From a candidate division Hyd24-12 bacterium UBA6080 (lineage in GTDB: Bacteria > Fermentibacterota > Fermentibacteria > Fermentibacterales > JCC-6): a stretch of DNA of 64,000 nucleotides. Within the stretch, counting starts at the first letter, position 1. Each line of letters begins with the position of its first letter. Positions 1-8,287 of the stretch are shown here, one piece after another. The notes below the pieces were generated by a model that made no database searches, was not told the origin of the DNA, and saw only the letters and a program-made list of their open reading frames with translations. A program made the position numbers and the translations under genes. The stretch covers positions 224,372-288,371 of the forward strand of contig DIXM01000001.1 of NCBI GenBank assembly GCA_002436025.1. The letters run 5' to 3'.

Positions 1-365
1 AGCGTTATCCTGCTCTCGGGTTCGGGACGCCAGACATCCTCATCCTGGACCGAGCCGCCGGACGGGTACTCGCCCGAATCCTCCTCCAGCTGCCTGAGGA
101 TATCCATCGTATCATCTTCGGTCTCGTCCTGCCTTGCCGGCTCCTCCTCCGCTTCCTGGTCGGGTGATTCCTGCTCAGGCTCGTCGGCACTCTGCTGCAG
201 TGTATCAGCCTCTTCCAGCAGGGGATTGTCCGAAAGCTCCTGTCTGATCAAGGCCTCGAGTTCCAGGGATGAGAGCTGAAGCATCTCCAGTTGCTGGCGC
301 AGTGACTGTGTCATTACGAGCTTCTGGGTCTGGGTGAGCTCGAGCTGGTGTCTCATCTCCTGCAT
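1..365 (-). CDS. rpoN: RNA polymerase sigma-54 factor, N-terminal part (cut by window edge)
   Basis: The first 121 residues are visible; the rest lies beyond the window start. Residues 1-50 are the glutamine- and leucine-rich region I of sigma-54 (repeated LTQTQKL, LRQQLEMLQLSSLEL, then the hallmark NPLLEE), which binds enhancer-activator ATPases. After it comes the acidic linker region II (many E, D and Q, residues 52-105). Sigma-54 directs RNA polymerase to -24/-12 promoters. The ATG start at 365 is five bases past the lptB stop, so the gene is the last visible member of the kdsC-lptB unit. An lptB-rpoN order is well known in Proteobacteria; here it extends to the Kdo genes. Confidence 0.93.
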   Translation of the reverse strand, partial: MQEMRHQLELTQTQKLVMTQSLRQQLEMLQLSSLELEALIRQELSDNPLLEEADTLQQSADEPEQESPDQEAEEEPARQDETEDDTMDILRQLEEDSGEYPSGGSVQDEDVWRPEPESRIT

Positions 366-370
366 GGCGG

Positions 371-1105
371 TCACAGCCTGAACTTCTCCCCGAGATAGAT
401 CTTCCTTGCCTCGGGGTCTTCCGCCAGCTGAGCCGCGGAGCCTGAGATCAGGATGCGTCCGTCGTACATGATGTAGGCCCTGTCCGTAATCGCAAGGGTC
501 TCGCGCACATTGTGGTCGGTGATCAGCACTCCGAGCCCGCGGCGGGCAAGCCCCGCAACGATCTCCTGAATTTCGTTCACGGCTATGGGGTCGATCCCGG
601 CGAAAGGTTCGTCCAGAAGCATGTAACCGGGCTGTGTCACCAGGGCCCTGGCGATCTCGACCCTCCTTCTCTCCCCTCCTGAGAGGGTGTAGGCCTTCTG
701 GGACTCGAGGTGCGCCACACCCAGGTCATGCAGGAGTTTTTCGCAGCGTTCATTTCTCTCCGAGCGTGTGAGCCTCATGGTCTCGAGTATGCTCATCAGG
801 TTGTCCCGCACCGTCATCTTGCGGAAGACGCTGGATTCCTGCGACAGGTATCCGATGCCAAGCCTTGCCCTGCGGTACATGGGAAGCCGGGTGATGTTCT
901 GTCCATCGAGCCAGACACTTCCCGAATCGGGTCTGATGAACCCCACGATCTGGTAGAAGGTCGTGGTCTTGCCGGCTCCGTTCGGGCCAAGAAGCCCAAC
1001 GATCTCTCCGGGATGAACCTCGACGCTTACTCCGTCAACAACCCTGCGTTTCCGGTAAGCCTTCGCCAACTCCCTGGCCTCGAGGATCCTTGCGCCCTCA
1101 CTCAC
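371..1105 (-). CDS. lptB: LPS export ABC transporter ATP-binding protein
   Basis: 244 residues, the usual LptB length. Walker A GPNGAGKTT is at residues 40-48, the ABC signature LSGGERRR near 142, Walker B MLLDEPFAG near 163, and the switch histidine in LITDHNVRET follows. LptB is the cytoplasmic ATPase that, with LptF/LptG, pulls lipopolysaccharide out of the inner membrane toward LptC and LptA. LptF and LptG are not in the window. The GTG start overlaps the lptA stop by 8 bases, suggesting translational coupling; rpoN follows directly. Confidence 0.95.
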   Translation of the reverse strand: MSEGARILEARELAKAYRKRRVVDGVSVEVHPGEIVGLLGPNGAGKTTTFYQIVGFIRPDSGSVWLDGQNITRLPMYRRARLGIGYLSQESSVFRKMTVRDNLMSILETMRLTRSERNERCEKLLHDLGVAHLESQKAYTLSGGERRRVEIARALVTQPGYMLLDEPFAGIDPIAVNEIQEIVAGLARRGLGVLITDHNVRETLAITDRAYIMYDGRILISGSAAQLAEDPEARKIYLGEKFRL

Positions 1106-2141
1106 GAAAGTCTCCGCTCCAGCTGTAGGTCCCCCTGACGGTGCCCCATGCGGTAACCCTTTCCATTTCCCCGGCTTCGAAACGAAGGATGATGTCCTCA
1201 GCTGTTATCGTGTTGGCCTCGTTTCTCTCGATGCCGGCCGTTACGGCGTTCAATGTGGCGGTTCCCGAGAGGTGCAGCGAGTCAAGCTCGGTCTCCTCTC
1301 CGGGAAGAAACCCGAACAAAGCACGCTGGGACGCGAAATCAACGGTGGTGGTGTCATCCCTGCTTAAATGTCCACGGGCGTTGCCCTCGATCCGAAGTGC
1401 CGAGAGGTCCCCTCCCTTGAGAAGCACCTCCATCCAGTCTCCGTTCATTGTCCCTTCGGGCGCCTCGATCTCGGGAGTGCCTATGAGTTCAAGTCTTTCG
1501 TCTTCTCCGAAGTACAGAAGATACTCGGCGAGTGCGGTGAACTCCCTCGAAGGCATTCTGAGGACGGCGTCGCCCTGGGCTTCAGCCCTGTCCTCGTCGA
1601 GAAAGAACTCCAGCCGCTCGGCCGTTATGGTGAGGGAATCTCCCCCCTCGAGCCTTTTCAGCACAGGCTCGCTGGTCACGAAAAGGCTTCCCCTCTCGCC
1701 GTCATAGAGCGCGTACTCACCCGTTACCTCCCCGAGCCATTCCCCTGTCATCACTACCGCGCCAAGCGCCGTGGCCTTGTTGATGAACCTGAACCAGGTG
1801 ATCCGGTCCGCCCTCAGGGTGCTCTCACCATCGTTCAGTACGGCGTTGCCGATGATCTGCAGAAGCCCCGACGGCCGTGAATACGACAGAAAGGATCCGG
1901 TGGCGGTTATCGAATCGTGGCTCACATGAACGTTGTCATTGAACTCGGCGACCTGGGCGGTTTCGTAGATCGTAGCCCTGTCAGAGGTGACCGTTACCTC
2001 GCCGTCTGTCACCATCACGTTTTCCGTAAGTTCCATGACCACCGTTCCATCCTCCAACTCCGTGGACACCGCCCGAAGCGCGGTCACGGTGAAGACCCCA
2101 GCAAACGCCGTGCATGACAGAAGAAGAACTGACCTAATCAA
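1098..2141 (-). CDS. lptA: LptA/OstA-like periplasmic LPS transport protein
   Basis: 347 residues with an N-terminal signal or anchor segment (residues 1-22). The body is made of repeating beta-strand units typical of the OstA fold, with phrases such as VTSDRATIYE, LRADRITWF, ITAERLEFF and ITAEDIILRF spaced 50-70 residues apart. The protein is nearly twice the length of E. coli LptA (185 residues). It should form or cap the periplasmic bridge that carries LPS to LptD. The start is TTG at 2141, overlapping the lptC stop by 8 bases. The position between lptC and lptB supports the call; the family match is by pattern, not alignment. Confidence 0.8.
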   Translation of the reverse strand: MIRSVLLLSCTAFAGVFTVTALRAVSTELEDGTVVMELTENVMVTDGEVTVTSDRATIYETAQVAEFNDNVHVSHDSITATGSFLSYSRPSGLLQIIGNAVLNDGESTLRADRITWFRFINKATALGAVVMTGEWLGEVTGEYALYDGERGSLFVTSEPVLKRLEGGDSLTITAERLEFFLDEDRAEAQGDAVLRMPSREFTALAEYLLYFGEDERLELIGTPEIEAPEGTMNGDWMEVLLKGGDLSALRIEGNARGHLSRDDTTTVDFASQRALFGFLPGEETELDSLHLSGTATLNAVTAGIERNEANTITAEDIILRFEAGEMERVTAWGTVRGTYSWSGDFRE

Positions 2142-2673
2142 GATCCGTCACCTCACCGCTGTAGACGGCCTGAAATGACTCGTGGACCTGGACATCGCCC
2201 ACGGTCCCGAGACCCGTGTCGAGCGTGACCCCCATTCCCCGGAGCACCGTGACCCCGTCTGCTTCCGGGACCGTGAACACCGCGAGACAGTCCGTGTGGA
2301 ACACGCCCAGTGAATCGTCCCACTCCAGAAGCTGTGTCTCGAGAATGCGTCCGCTTGTGTTCTCGGCCACCACCGAGCCCCAGAGAACGGTTCTGCCCGA
2401 CGTGAGGTTCGCCCTCCCCGAGTCGGAACTCACCGTGCTTTCCGGAAGATTGTCCTTAAAGAAGGTGATGAAGACACCGGTGAGGGTCACCAGGCTGTCC
2501 TCCTCGAGATAGATCGCGGTATCTCCCTGAAGGCTCCATGACCTTTCAGCACCCTCGGCCTGCGTGAGCCTGAAACCCGAAACGGTCTGGATCTTCCCGG
2601 TGTCGGAGGAGTAGTCTCCGGGCTGCTCACCGCACGACAGGCCTGAAAGCAGGGCTGCGGCCCCAGCGATCAT
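2134..2673 (-). CDS. lptC: LptC-like LPS export lipoprotein
   Basis: 179 residues from the ATG at 2673. It begins with a short hydrophobic segment ending in LSGLSC, a lipobox, so it is probably lipid-anchored; E. coli LptC is instead a single-pass inner-membrane protein. The rest contains LptC-type beta strands (FRLTQAEGAERSWSLQGDTA, LTGVFITFFK, TLTSGRTVLWGSVVAEN). LptC receives LPS from LptBFG and passes it to LptA. A TTG at 2703 in the same frame is possible but would put a non-signal extension before the lipobox. The start lies inside the end of the acyltransferase gene, a 47-base overlap. Confidence 0.78.
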   Translation of the reverse strand: MIAGAAALLSGLSCGEQPGDYSSDTGKIQTVSGFRLTQAEGAERSWSLQGDTAIYLEEDSLVTLTGVFITFFKDNLPESTVSSDSGRANLTSGRTVLWGSVVAENTSGRILETQLLEWDDSLGVFHTDCLAVFTVPEADGVTVLRGMGVTLDTGLGTVGDVQVHESFQAVYSGEVTDLD

Positions 2674-3523
2674 GAAACCAAATCCACTGGCCGGGCTCGT
2701 CAACTATCCACTCCCCGATCCTGCTGTTGAAAACGCCTGTCAGGGCGATGACCCCCTCTTCGCCTTCCATGCCCCGGGTGTCAACCGGGGGATCGATGAC
2801 AAGAAGGTAATTCATGCCAACCCGTCTTATATGAAGAGTAACGGCGGGAATGCCAAACCTGAGGCATATGGAGGCGGGACCCGTGGGTGTCAGGGCGGGA
2901 AAGCCGAGGAACGGAACGAAGCGGCCTTCGACGGCCCTGGTCTCCTGGTCGATGAGTATCCCCACCGCAGTGTTCCTGCGGAGCGTTCTCAGAAGCCTCA
3001 TGGCGCCGTCGCCCCTGTCGATGGTCTCCACCCCGAACTTCTGCCTCAGGGCGTCCAGCTCGTGGGATACCGAAGGGTTCCAGAGTTTGCGCCCCACTAT
3101 TCCCACCCTGTGCCCCAGAAGCGTAATCGCCCGCGGAATAAGCTCCCATGCCGAGTAGTGCGCCGTGACCACGACAGCGCCTTTACCAAGGGCCATCACC
3201 GCTTCGAGGTGATGCGCCCCCTCCACCCTCACCACGCGCCGGAAGCCTTCGTCATCCATGGCGGAAAGCCTTATGAAATCCATCAGCCCGGCGGCCATGT
3301 GCCTGTAGACCTCACGGGGCCGAACCCTTAAGCCAAGGGGGGCTGCGATCCTCTTCGTGTTCTGCTCCATGAAACGCCGTGACCTGCCCGGAAGGGATGC
3401 GGCAACCGCAGCCAGGACACCGGCCGCGAACCAGCCCAGCCTTCTCGGGAGAACGGCACCCACCCTTGTCAGAAGGCGGGTAAGGGCGGGTTCGAGCCGC
3501 CTGTGCCTGAACCGTCGGAGCAA
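2627..3523 (-). CDS. LpxL/HtrB-type lysophospholipid acyltransferase
   Basis: About 298 residues. It belongs to the lipid A late acyltransferase family: a basic N-terminus, a hydrophobic anchor (near residues 20-38), the catalytic HYSAWE motif (H-x4-E) in VVTAHYSAWELIP, and DQETRAVEGRFVPFLG, the usual acceptor-side motif. It should add a secondary acyl chain to Kdo-lipid A at the inner membrane. The likely start is TTG at 3523, four bases after the kdsD stop; the reading frame is open further upstream but that part overlaps kdsD and looks non-homologous. The start is uncertain. Its place between kdsD and lptC fits the role. Confidence 0.82.
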   Translation of the reverse strand: MLRRFRHRRLEPALTRLLTRVGAVLPRRLGWFAAGVLAAVAASLPGRSRRFMEQNTKRIAAPLGLRVRPREVYRHMAAGLMDFIRLSAMDDEGFRRVVRVEGAHHLEAVMALGKGAVVVTAHYSAWELIPRAITLLGHRVGIVGRKLWNPSVSHELDALRQKFGVETIDRGDGAMRLLRTLRRNTAVGILIDQETRAVEGRFVPFLGFPALTPTGPASICLRFGIPAVTLHIRRVGMNYLLVIDPPVDTRGMEGEEGVIALTGVFNSRIGEWIVDEPGQWIWFHDRWGRSPAFRPVVR

Positions 3524-3527
3524 GATC

Positions 3528-4484
3528 CTACCTGACCCCTTCCCGGAGGGCGTCGTGGAGGTAGAGGATGCCTTTCGGTCTGCCCTCTTCATCAACCGCC
3601 ACCACCGATGTGATGCCCCTGGTCTCCATGGCAGCCACTGCGGTCGATGCCGGTTCGACCGGGCTGACAACGGCGGGGTTCCGAACGAGGACATCGGAGA
3701 GGGTCAGGTTGAGGATGTCGGCCCTGTTCCTCATGAGACGCCCGAGGTCGCCGTAGACAAAGATACCTGAAAGGCGCCCGTCGCTGTCGGTCGTTATGCA
3801 TACCCCCCGGTGCCTTGTCATGACCTCGATGGCCTCGGAGAGGGGGATGCTGTGGCAGACCACGGGCAGGGGATCGGACACCATTATGTCACTCACGCGA
3901 AGAAGCAGCTTTCTTCCCAGCATTCCGCCGGGGTGGACATGTGCGAAGTCCTCGGGTGAGAACCCGCTGATGCGGAGCAGAGCCATGGCCAGCGCATCTC
4001 CCAGAGCCATCATGGTCGTGGTGCTGGCCGTGGGCGCAAGGTTGTAGGGGCATGCCTCCTCGAAGGACGGCAAAAGGAGTACAGCGCTGGAAGCCCGGGC
4101 GAGTATCGAATCCCCGTGGCAGGTCATGGACACCACTGGCATGTCCAGACGGGCCAGAGCAGGGATCATGGCTGCTATCTCGGGTGTTTCGCCGCTTTTG
4201 GAGAGGACCAGGGCGCTGTCGCCCCTGGCCAGGATGCCAATGTCTCCGTGTATGCCCTCGGCCGGGTGAAGGAAGTAGGCAGGCGAGCCGGTGCTTGTGA
4301 GCGTGGCCGCTATCTTCCGGGCCACATGTCCCGATTTGCCCATGCCGCACACGACGATCTTGCCGGTGGTCGCGCTCAGGACGGCGACCGCCCTGTCAAA
4401 GCTGTCCTCGTTCAGGTGAATGCTTTCCATGAGCCACTGCACTTCGATCCCGATAACCCGCCTGGCTTCTTCGAAGCACTTCAC
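3528..4484 (-). CDS. kdsD: Arabinose-5-phosphate isomerase (KpsF/GutQ family)
   Basis: 318 residues starting at a GTG whose last two bases begin the kdsC stop (GTGA overlap). The N-terminal SIS sugar-isomerase domain has VVCGMGKSGHVARKIAATL, the HPAEGIHGDIG active-site region and LSKSGETPE. Two CBS domains fill the C-terminal third (near LRVSDIM... and LTLSDVLVRNP...). The enzyme converts ribulose 5-phosphate to arabinose 5-phosphate, the first step to Kdo. Neighbours kdsC and the acyltransferase support this. Confidence 0.95.
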   Translation of the reverse strand: MKCFEEARRVIGIEVQWLMESIHLNEDSFDRAVAVLSATTGKIVVCGMGKSGHVARKIAATLTSTGSPAYFLHPAEGIHGDIGILARGDSALVLSKSGETPEIAAMIPALARLDMPVVSMTCHGDSILARASSAVLLLPSFEEACPYNLAPTASTTTMMALGDALAMALLRISGFSPEDFAHVHPGGMLGRKLLLRVSDIMVSDPLPVVCHSIPLSEAIEVMTRHRGVCITTDSDGRLSGIFVYGDLGRLMRNRADILNLTLSDVLVRNPAVVSPVEPASTAVAAMETRGITSVVAVDEEGRPKGILYLHDALREGVR

Positions 4485-4951
4485 GGTCGGGCCTTCAGTA
4501 TCAATTCGGCCAATTCCCTGACCGCGCCCGAACCACCGGGGGTCGAGGCGACCAGGGAGCATGCCCTGAGAACCTCGGGGGCTGCGTTGGATGGGCATGC
4601 GGCCACTCCCGCCATTTCGAGTGCCGGGATGTCGCCCGCGTCATCGCCCATGAAGAGGGTTTCCGCCGGTGAGATTCCGAGAAAGGTGCAAAGGGTTTTC
4701 ACTGCATCGTCCTTCCTGGTGCATCCCAGCGCAAGGTGCCTGATCCCGAGGTCGGCAGCCCTGCGTCTGGTTGCGGGAAAGTCACGCAGTGACACAAGCG
4801 CGACCTCGTACCCCGCCCGAAGCAGCTTCATTATCCCCTCGCCGTCACGGGCCGAAAATGACTGACTCACGCCGTCCGGGCCGTACAGAAGCCTTCCGTC
4901 GGTCAGCGTTCCATCGACGTCGAGGCAGACAAGACGGATCCTTGAAAGCAA
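4481..4951 (-). CDS. kdsC: 3-deoxy-D-manno-octulosonate 8-phosphate phosphatase
   Basis: 156 residues, HAD superfamily type without a cap. Motif I LDVDGTLTDG is at residues 10-19, motif II VALVSLRD near 52, and motif III/IV FMGDDAGDIPALEMAG near 104. KdsC enzymes are tetramers that hydrolyse Kdo-8-phosphate to Kdo. The start is TTG at 4951 with a strong ribosome site (GGAGG, seven bases upstream). It is the first gene of the LPS unit; a TATAAT box lies about 35 bases upstream. Confidence 0.93.
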   Translation of the reverse strand: MLSRIRLVCLDVDGTLTDGRLLYGPDGVSQSFSARDGEGIMKLLRAGYEVALVSLRDFPATRRRAADLGIRHLALGCTRKDDAVKTLCTFLGISPAETLFMGDDAGDIPALEMAGVAACPSNAAPEVLRACSLVASTPGGSGAVRELAELILKARP

Positions 4952-4983
4952 TTGGCTTCCTCCGATAACTGGTTGTTACATGC

Positions 4984-4989
4984 ATTATA
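4984..4989 (-). promoter_or_regulatory. Candidate -10 box for the kdsC-to-rpoN unit
   Basis: Read on the minus strand, a perfect TATAAT lies about 35 bases upstream of the kdsC TTG start and just after the antiporter stop. No good -35 hexamer is seen at 16-18 bases spacing; TTGAGG occurs at a spacing of 21. Transcription would start near 4975. It is the only obvious promoter before the seven-gene LPS unit. Confidence 0.5.
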
Positions 4990-5005
4990 CGAAAAGAACC
5001 GGGAA

Positions 5006-6319
5006 TCAGCCCTCAACGGTTCTCAAGGCATCCTCCGCCTGATCGAACCTGATGCGATTCTTCACAATGAAGAACTTCAGGAACACCGGGGCGGGTATGG
5101 CGGTAAACAGTGACAGGCACACGATCGCGTTGAAGAAGGTGGGGCTGATCATCTCCAGTTCAAGTGCAACTGCAGCGGCAGCAAGTGTCGCGTCGAGCTG
5201 GGGTATGGTCATGATCCCGGCGCAGAGCGCCTTCCTGTTTCCGAAACCGGCGATCCGAACGGCAAGCCACCCTGACAACACTTTGCTTGCCACAAGGCCG
5301 ACTACTGTCGCTCCAACGACCGCGGCGCTGTTCCATGCTTCCAGAAGCACGCCGAGATCAGTCTTCATCCCTATCGTCAGAAAAAGGAACGGAATGAACA
5401 GCCCGTAGGCAAGACCCTCGATCTTATGGAAAAGCAGGCCGGCCTCGGTTGGGAAGCCTCTTGCGTGCGCCAGGGCCATGCCGCCGATGAACGAACTCAG
5501 TATCACACTGACCCCGATCATCTCTCCGACAAAGGCGATAACGAGCAGACTGGCCAGGAACACCGTCAGGCTTGCGTCGTCGTCGCTGTGAATCGATACA
5601 AAGAACCATCGTGATGCTTTCGGAACCAGCCAGAAGGACATGGCGATGAAGGCGGCGATGACAGCGATGAAAAGCATAGGGAACCATGCTCCGAGCAGAC
5701 CGGGATCGAACCTGTCGAAGAGCGATATGCCGGTTGAGTCACCTCCGGGTAACGAGTGCCCGTGGAACTGAATGCACACCGCCAGAAGGACAAGGCTGGC
5801 CATATCGGTGATGATCGTGGCGGCGAGGACGATGATGCCCAGTCGAGTCTTCATGACCTTCAGTTCGCGGATGGTGGCGAAAACCACCCCGACGGAGTGC
5901 GAGGCGAAAAGAGAAGCGTAAACCCAGCTTCCTATGGCGTCCGAAGGCTTGAAAACCGTATAGACGATGAACCCGGTCGCTGCGGGTATCGTGAACGTCA
6001 GGAGGCTCAGCCAGGCGACGGCCCTTTTCTCCGCCCTGACGATCCGAAGGTTCACCTCCATTCCCGCAAGCGCCATCAGAAAGACCATTCCCAACAGACC
6101 CATGGCGTCGAGCACGCTGTATATGCTCTCTACCGGATACCCGCTGCCAAGCAGATGGGTGAGCCTTTCCACAAGGTTCAGGGCGTTCGGTCCGATGAGC
6201 ATCCCGATGAGCATGACCGCAACCACCGACGGTATCTGGAACCGGCGGAGGAAGAGGGGCACCAGGACGATCAGAGTGATCAGGACGAGGAATATGATAA
6301 GGAAAGTCATGCTGGTCAT
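5006..6319 (-). CDS. CPA2-type cation:proton antiporter (Na+/H+ exchanger domain)
   Basis: 437 residues, about 12 hydrophobic helices from the first residue. It follows the Na_H_Exchanger layout: VVAVMLIGMLIGP in the second helix, FLMALAGMEV (typical FLxGLE), ATIITDMASLVLLA where CPA antiporters carry the ion-binding Asp, and FIGGMALAHA then FIPFLFLTIGMKTDL near the C-terminal half. It should exchange Na+ or K+ for protons at the inner membrane. Only one Asp sits at the site where NapA-type electrogenic exchangers carry two. ATG start; 65 bases separate it from the upstream GNAT-like gene. Confidence 0.87.
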   Translation of the reverse strand: MTSMTFLIIFLVLITLIVLVPLFLRRFQIPSVVAVMLIGMLIGPNALNLVERLTHLLGSGYPVESIYSVLDAMGLLGMVFLMALAGMEVNLRIVRAEKRAVAWLSLLTFTIPAATGFIVYTVFKPSDAIGSWVYASLFASHSVGVVFATIRELKVMKTRLGIIVLAATIITDMASLVLLAVCIQFHGHSLPGGDSTGISLFDRFDPGLLGAWFPMLFIAVIAAFIAMSFWLVPKASRWFFVSIHSDDDASLTVFLASLLVIAFVGEMIGVSVILSSFIGGMALAHARGFPTEAGLLFHKIEGLAYGLFIPFLFLTIGMKTDLGVLLEAWNSAAVVGATVVGLVASKVLSGWLAVRIAGFGNRKALCAGIMTIPQLDATLAAAAVALELEMISPTFFNAIVCLSLFTAIPAPVFLKFFIVKNRIRFDQAEDALRTVEG

Positions 6320-6384
6320 GATAAACCTGTTCTCACGTGGTATCTTCCATCACTTTCCAGCAAACATTTACCTGCACTATGATC

Positions 6385-7503
6385 TTACAAGGCTTTCCAG
6401 AAAACCCGCGACCGCCTGTGCATCCTCTTGTCGTAGAACTTCCACTGGGCCTGGATGAGCGTATTGGTTTCGAGCTCCCTGTTGCTCTCGGCGTAGGTCA
6501 TGCCCCTGGCCAGGGCTGATTTGCCCATCTCGAAGCTCATGAGGAGGTCGATCCCCTTGCCCTGGTACCCGGGAAGCACTCCAGCCAGGTAGAAATCGAG
6601 CACCGTGCTTTTCTTCATGGCCCTGAGGATGTGGATGAACCCGAAGGGGAAGAGCCTTCCCCGGGCCTTTCTGAACGCAGCGGTCAGGCTGGGCATTGCG
6701 ATGATGAACCCAACTACCTTCTCCCCGTCAATCGCGATCTTCACGAACTCGGGCTCGACATGCCCCAGATAGCTCTCGATGTAGAAGTTGATCTCGTCCT
6801 GAGAAAGAAGTGTTGTTCCGTAAAGGTTTTTATAGGACTCGTTGAGAACGCCGAAAACCTGGGGCGCCCACTTCTCCGCAAGACGTTTCCTGTTGTTCTC
6901 GGAAAAAACCCTGACGCTGGTTCGACGCTGGACAAGCTCGGCCATGCGCTGAACCTTGTCGGGTATCCGGTCGGGCACGGTGATCCGGTATTCGAGGTAG
7001 TCAACGTCCTTGACGTACCCTCTGGCTTCCGCGAATTCTGCGTACCAGGGTGGTGACCAGCTCCCCACAATTGTGGGCTCCTCGTCGTGGCCCTCGATAA
7101 GAAAGCCTGTGGCGTCGTTGTCGGAAAAGCCCATGGGTCCCACGACCCTTGTCATTCCCATCTCCGAAAGCCAGCGCTCGGCCCTTTCGAAAAGGGCTTC
7201 GGCCGCATCCGGCGCGTCCGCCTCGAACCAGCCGAACCTGCCGGTGCTGGTGTTGTTCTTGGTGTTGTATTCCCGGGAGATGACCCCGGCCACCCTGCCG
7301 CAGGGAACGCCGTTCCGCCGAGCAATGAAAAAACGGCTTTCGCAATGCTTGAACGCCGGATTCTTGCGGGGATTGAAAAAGACCTTCTCCGCAGCAACAA
7401 GCTGGGGTACCCAGCGGGAATCCCGGCCGTAGATCCGGAACGGGACCGATATGAAACTGCCCATGCCCCTTTCGGGTCGAATCTCCTCTATCTCAAGGCC
7501 CAT
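6385..7503 (-). CDS. GNAT-like acyltransferase, YghO-type
   Basis: 372 residues. The C-terminal half has a GNAT acetyl-CoA fold: VKIAIDGEKVVGFIIAMPSL (strand 4) followed by LAGVLPGYQGKGIDLLMSFEM, which holds the Q/RxxGxG/A pyrophosphate-binding loop, then AESNRELETN. The N-terminal half (VPFRIYGRDSRWVPQL, FFIARRNGVPCGRVAG, VVGPMGFSDNDATGFLIEG) matches the large acyl-CoA N-acyltransferase proteins common in the FCB group and E. coli YghO. Substrate is unknown. The start overlaps the kdsA stop by 11 bases, so a lipid or glycolipid role is possible but only inferred. Confidence 0.75.
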   Translation of the reverse strand: MGLEIEEIRPERGMGSFISVPFRIYGRDSRWVPQLVAAEKVFFNPRKNPAFKHCESRFFIARRNGVPCGRVAGVISREYNTKNNTSTGRFGWFEADAPDAAEALFERAERWLSEMGMTRVVGPMGFSDNDATGFLIEGHDEEPTIVGSWSPPWYAEFAEARGYVKDVDYLEYRITVPDRIPDKVQRMAELVQRRTSVRVFSENNRKRLAEKWAPQVFGVLNESYKNLYGTTLLSQDEINFYIESYLGHVEPEFVKIAIDGEKVVGFIIAMPSLTAAFRKARGRLFPFGFIHILRAMKKSTVLDFYLAGVLPGYQGKGIDLLMSFEMGKSALARGMTYAESNRELETNTLIQAQWKFYDKRMHRRSRVFWKAL

Positions 7504-8287
7504 CGCCGGTCTCCGTTCCCCTCCAGTGTCTCAGTGCTTCGGTAACCAGGATCCCGGCCCTTTCAAAGTCGAGCTGGACCGCGCTGTCGCTCATCGCTGA
7601 CGGCGGGTCTGGATGAACCTCCAGAAAAAGCCCATCCACGCCCCATGCCGCCGCCGCCCTTGCCATGTTGAGGGCATGACTGCGGTCACCGCCGCTTTCG
7701 ACTCCCAGCGCTCCGGGCTTCTGAAGTGAATGGGTCACGTCTAGGATCACCCCGTCGCACAGACCCGCCATTACCGACAGCGATCTCATGTCGACAACAA
7801 GGTCGCCATAACCGAAGAACGTTCCCCTTTCGGTAAGCCACACGACCGGGCACCCGCGGCCCTTAAGCTTTGCGACTGCGCCGGACATGTTTCCGGGCGC
7901 CATGAACTGCCCCTTTTTCACGTTCACGGGGCGACCGGTGTCACCTGCCGCCTCGAGAAGGCTTGTCTGCCTGCACAGGAACGCAGGAATCTGAAGAATG
8001 TCCGCCACCTCGGCAACAGGAGCCGCATGGGAGGGAACATGGATGTCGGTCAGGATGGGAAGCCCTGTTTCGGTCCTCACCTTTTCAAGGATGGCAAGAC
8101 CGCGGTCAAGACCCGGACCGATCCAGCCGTCCCTGGATGTTCTGTTGTCCTTCTGGAAAGAGCCTTTAAAGATAAAGCGAGCCTTGTGTTTCTCCGCAAG
8201 GGCGCGGATAAAGCACCCGGTTTCCAGGGCTGTCTCGATACTCTCAAGGCCGCAGGGACCCATGATAAGAACAGGTTCAGTACCCAT
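7493..8287 (-). CDS. kdsA: 3-deoxy-8-phosphooctulonate synthase
   Basis: 264 residues from ATG 8287, preceded by GGAGG at seven bases. It condenses phosphoenolpyruvate with arabinose 5-phosphate to Kdo-8-phosphate. Diagnostic motifs in order are GPCGLES (residue 11), KGSFQKDNRTS (45), ILTDIHVP (80), NVKKGQFMAPGNM (125), LTERGTFFGYGDLVVDMRS (155) and DVTHSLQKPG (185), then FLEVHPDP. The metal position carries MGPCGLES with Cys, as in metal-dependent KdsA forms. It overlaps kdsB upstream and the GNAT-like gene downstream. Confidence 0.96.
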   Translation of the reverse strand: MGTEPVLIMGPCGLESIETALETGCFIRALAEKHKARFIFKGSFQKDNRTSRDGWIGPGLDRGLAILEKVRTETGLPILTDIHVPSHAAPVAEVADILQIPAFLCRQTSLLEAAGDTGRPVNVKKGQFMAPGNMSGAVAKLKGRGCPVVWLTERGTFFGYGDLVVDMRSLSVMAGLCDGVILDVTHSLQKPGALGVESGGDRSHALNMARAAAAWGVDGLFLEVHPDPPSAMSDSAVQLDFERAGILVTEALRHWRGTETGDGP

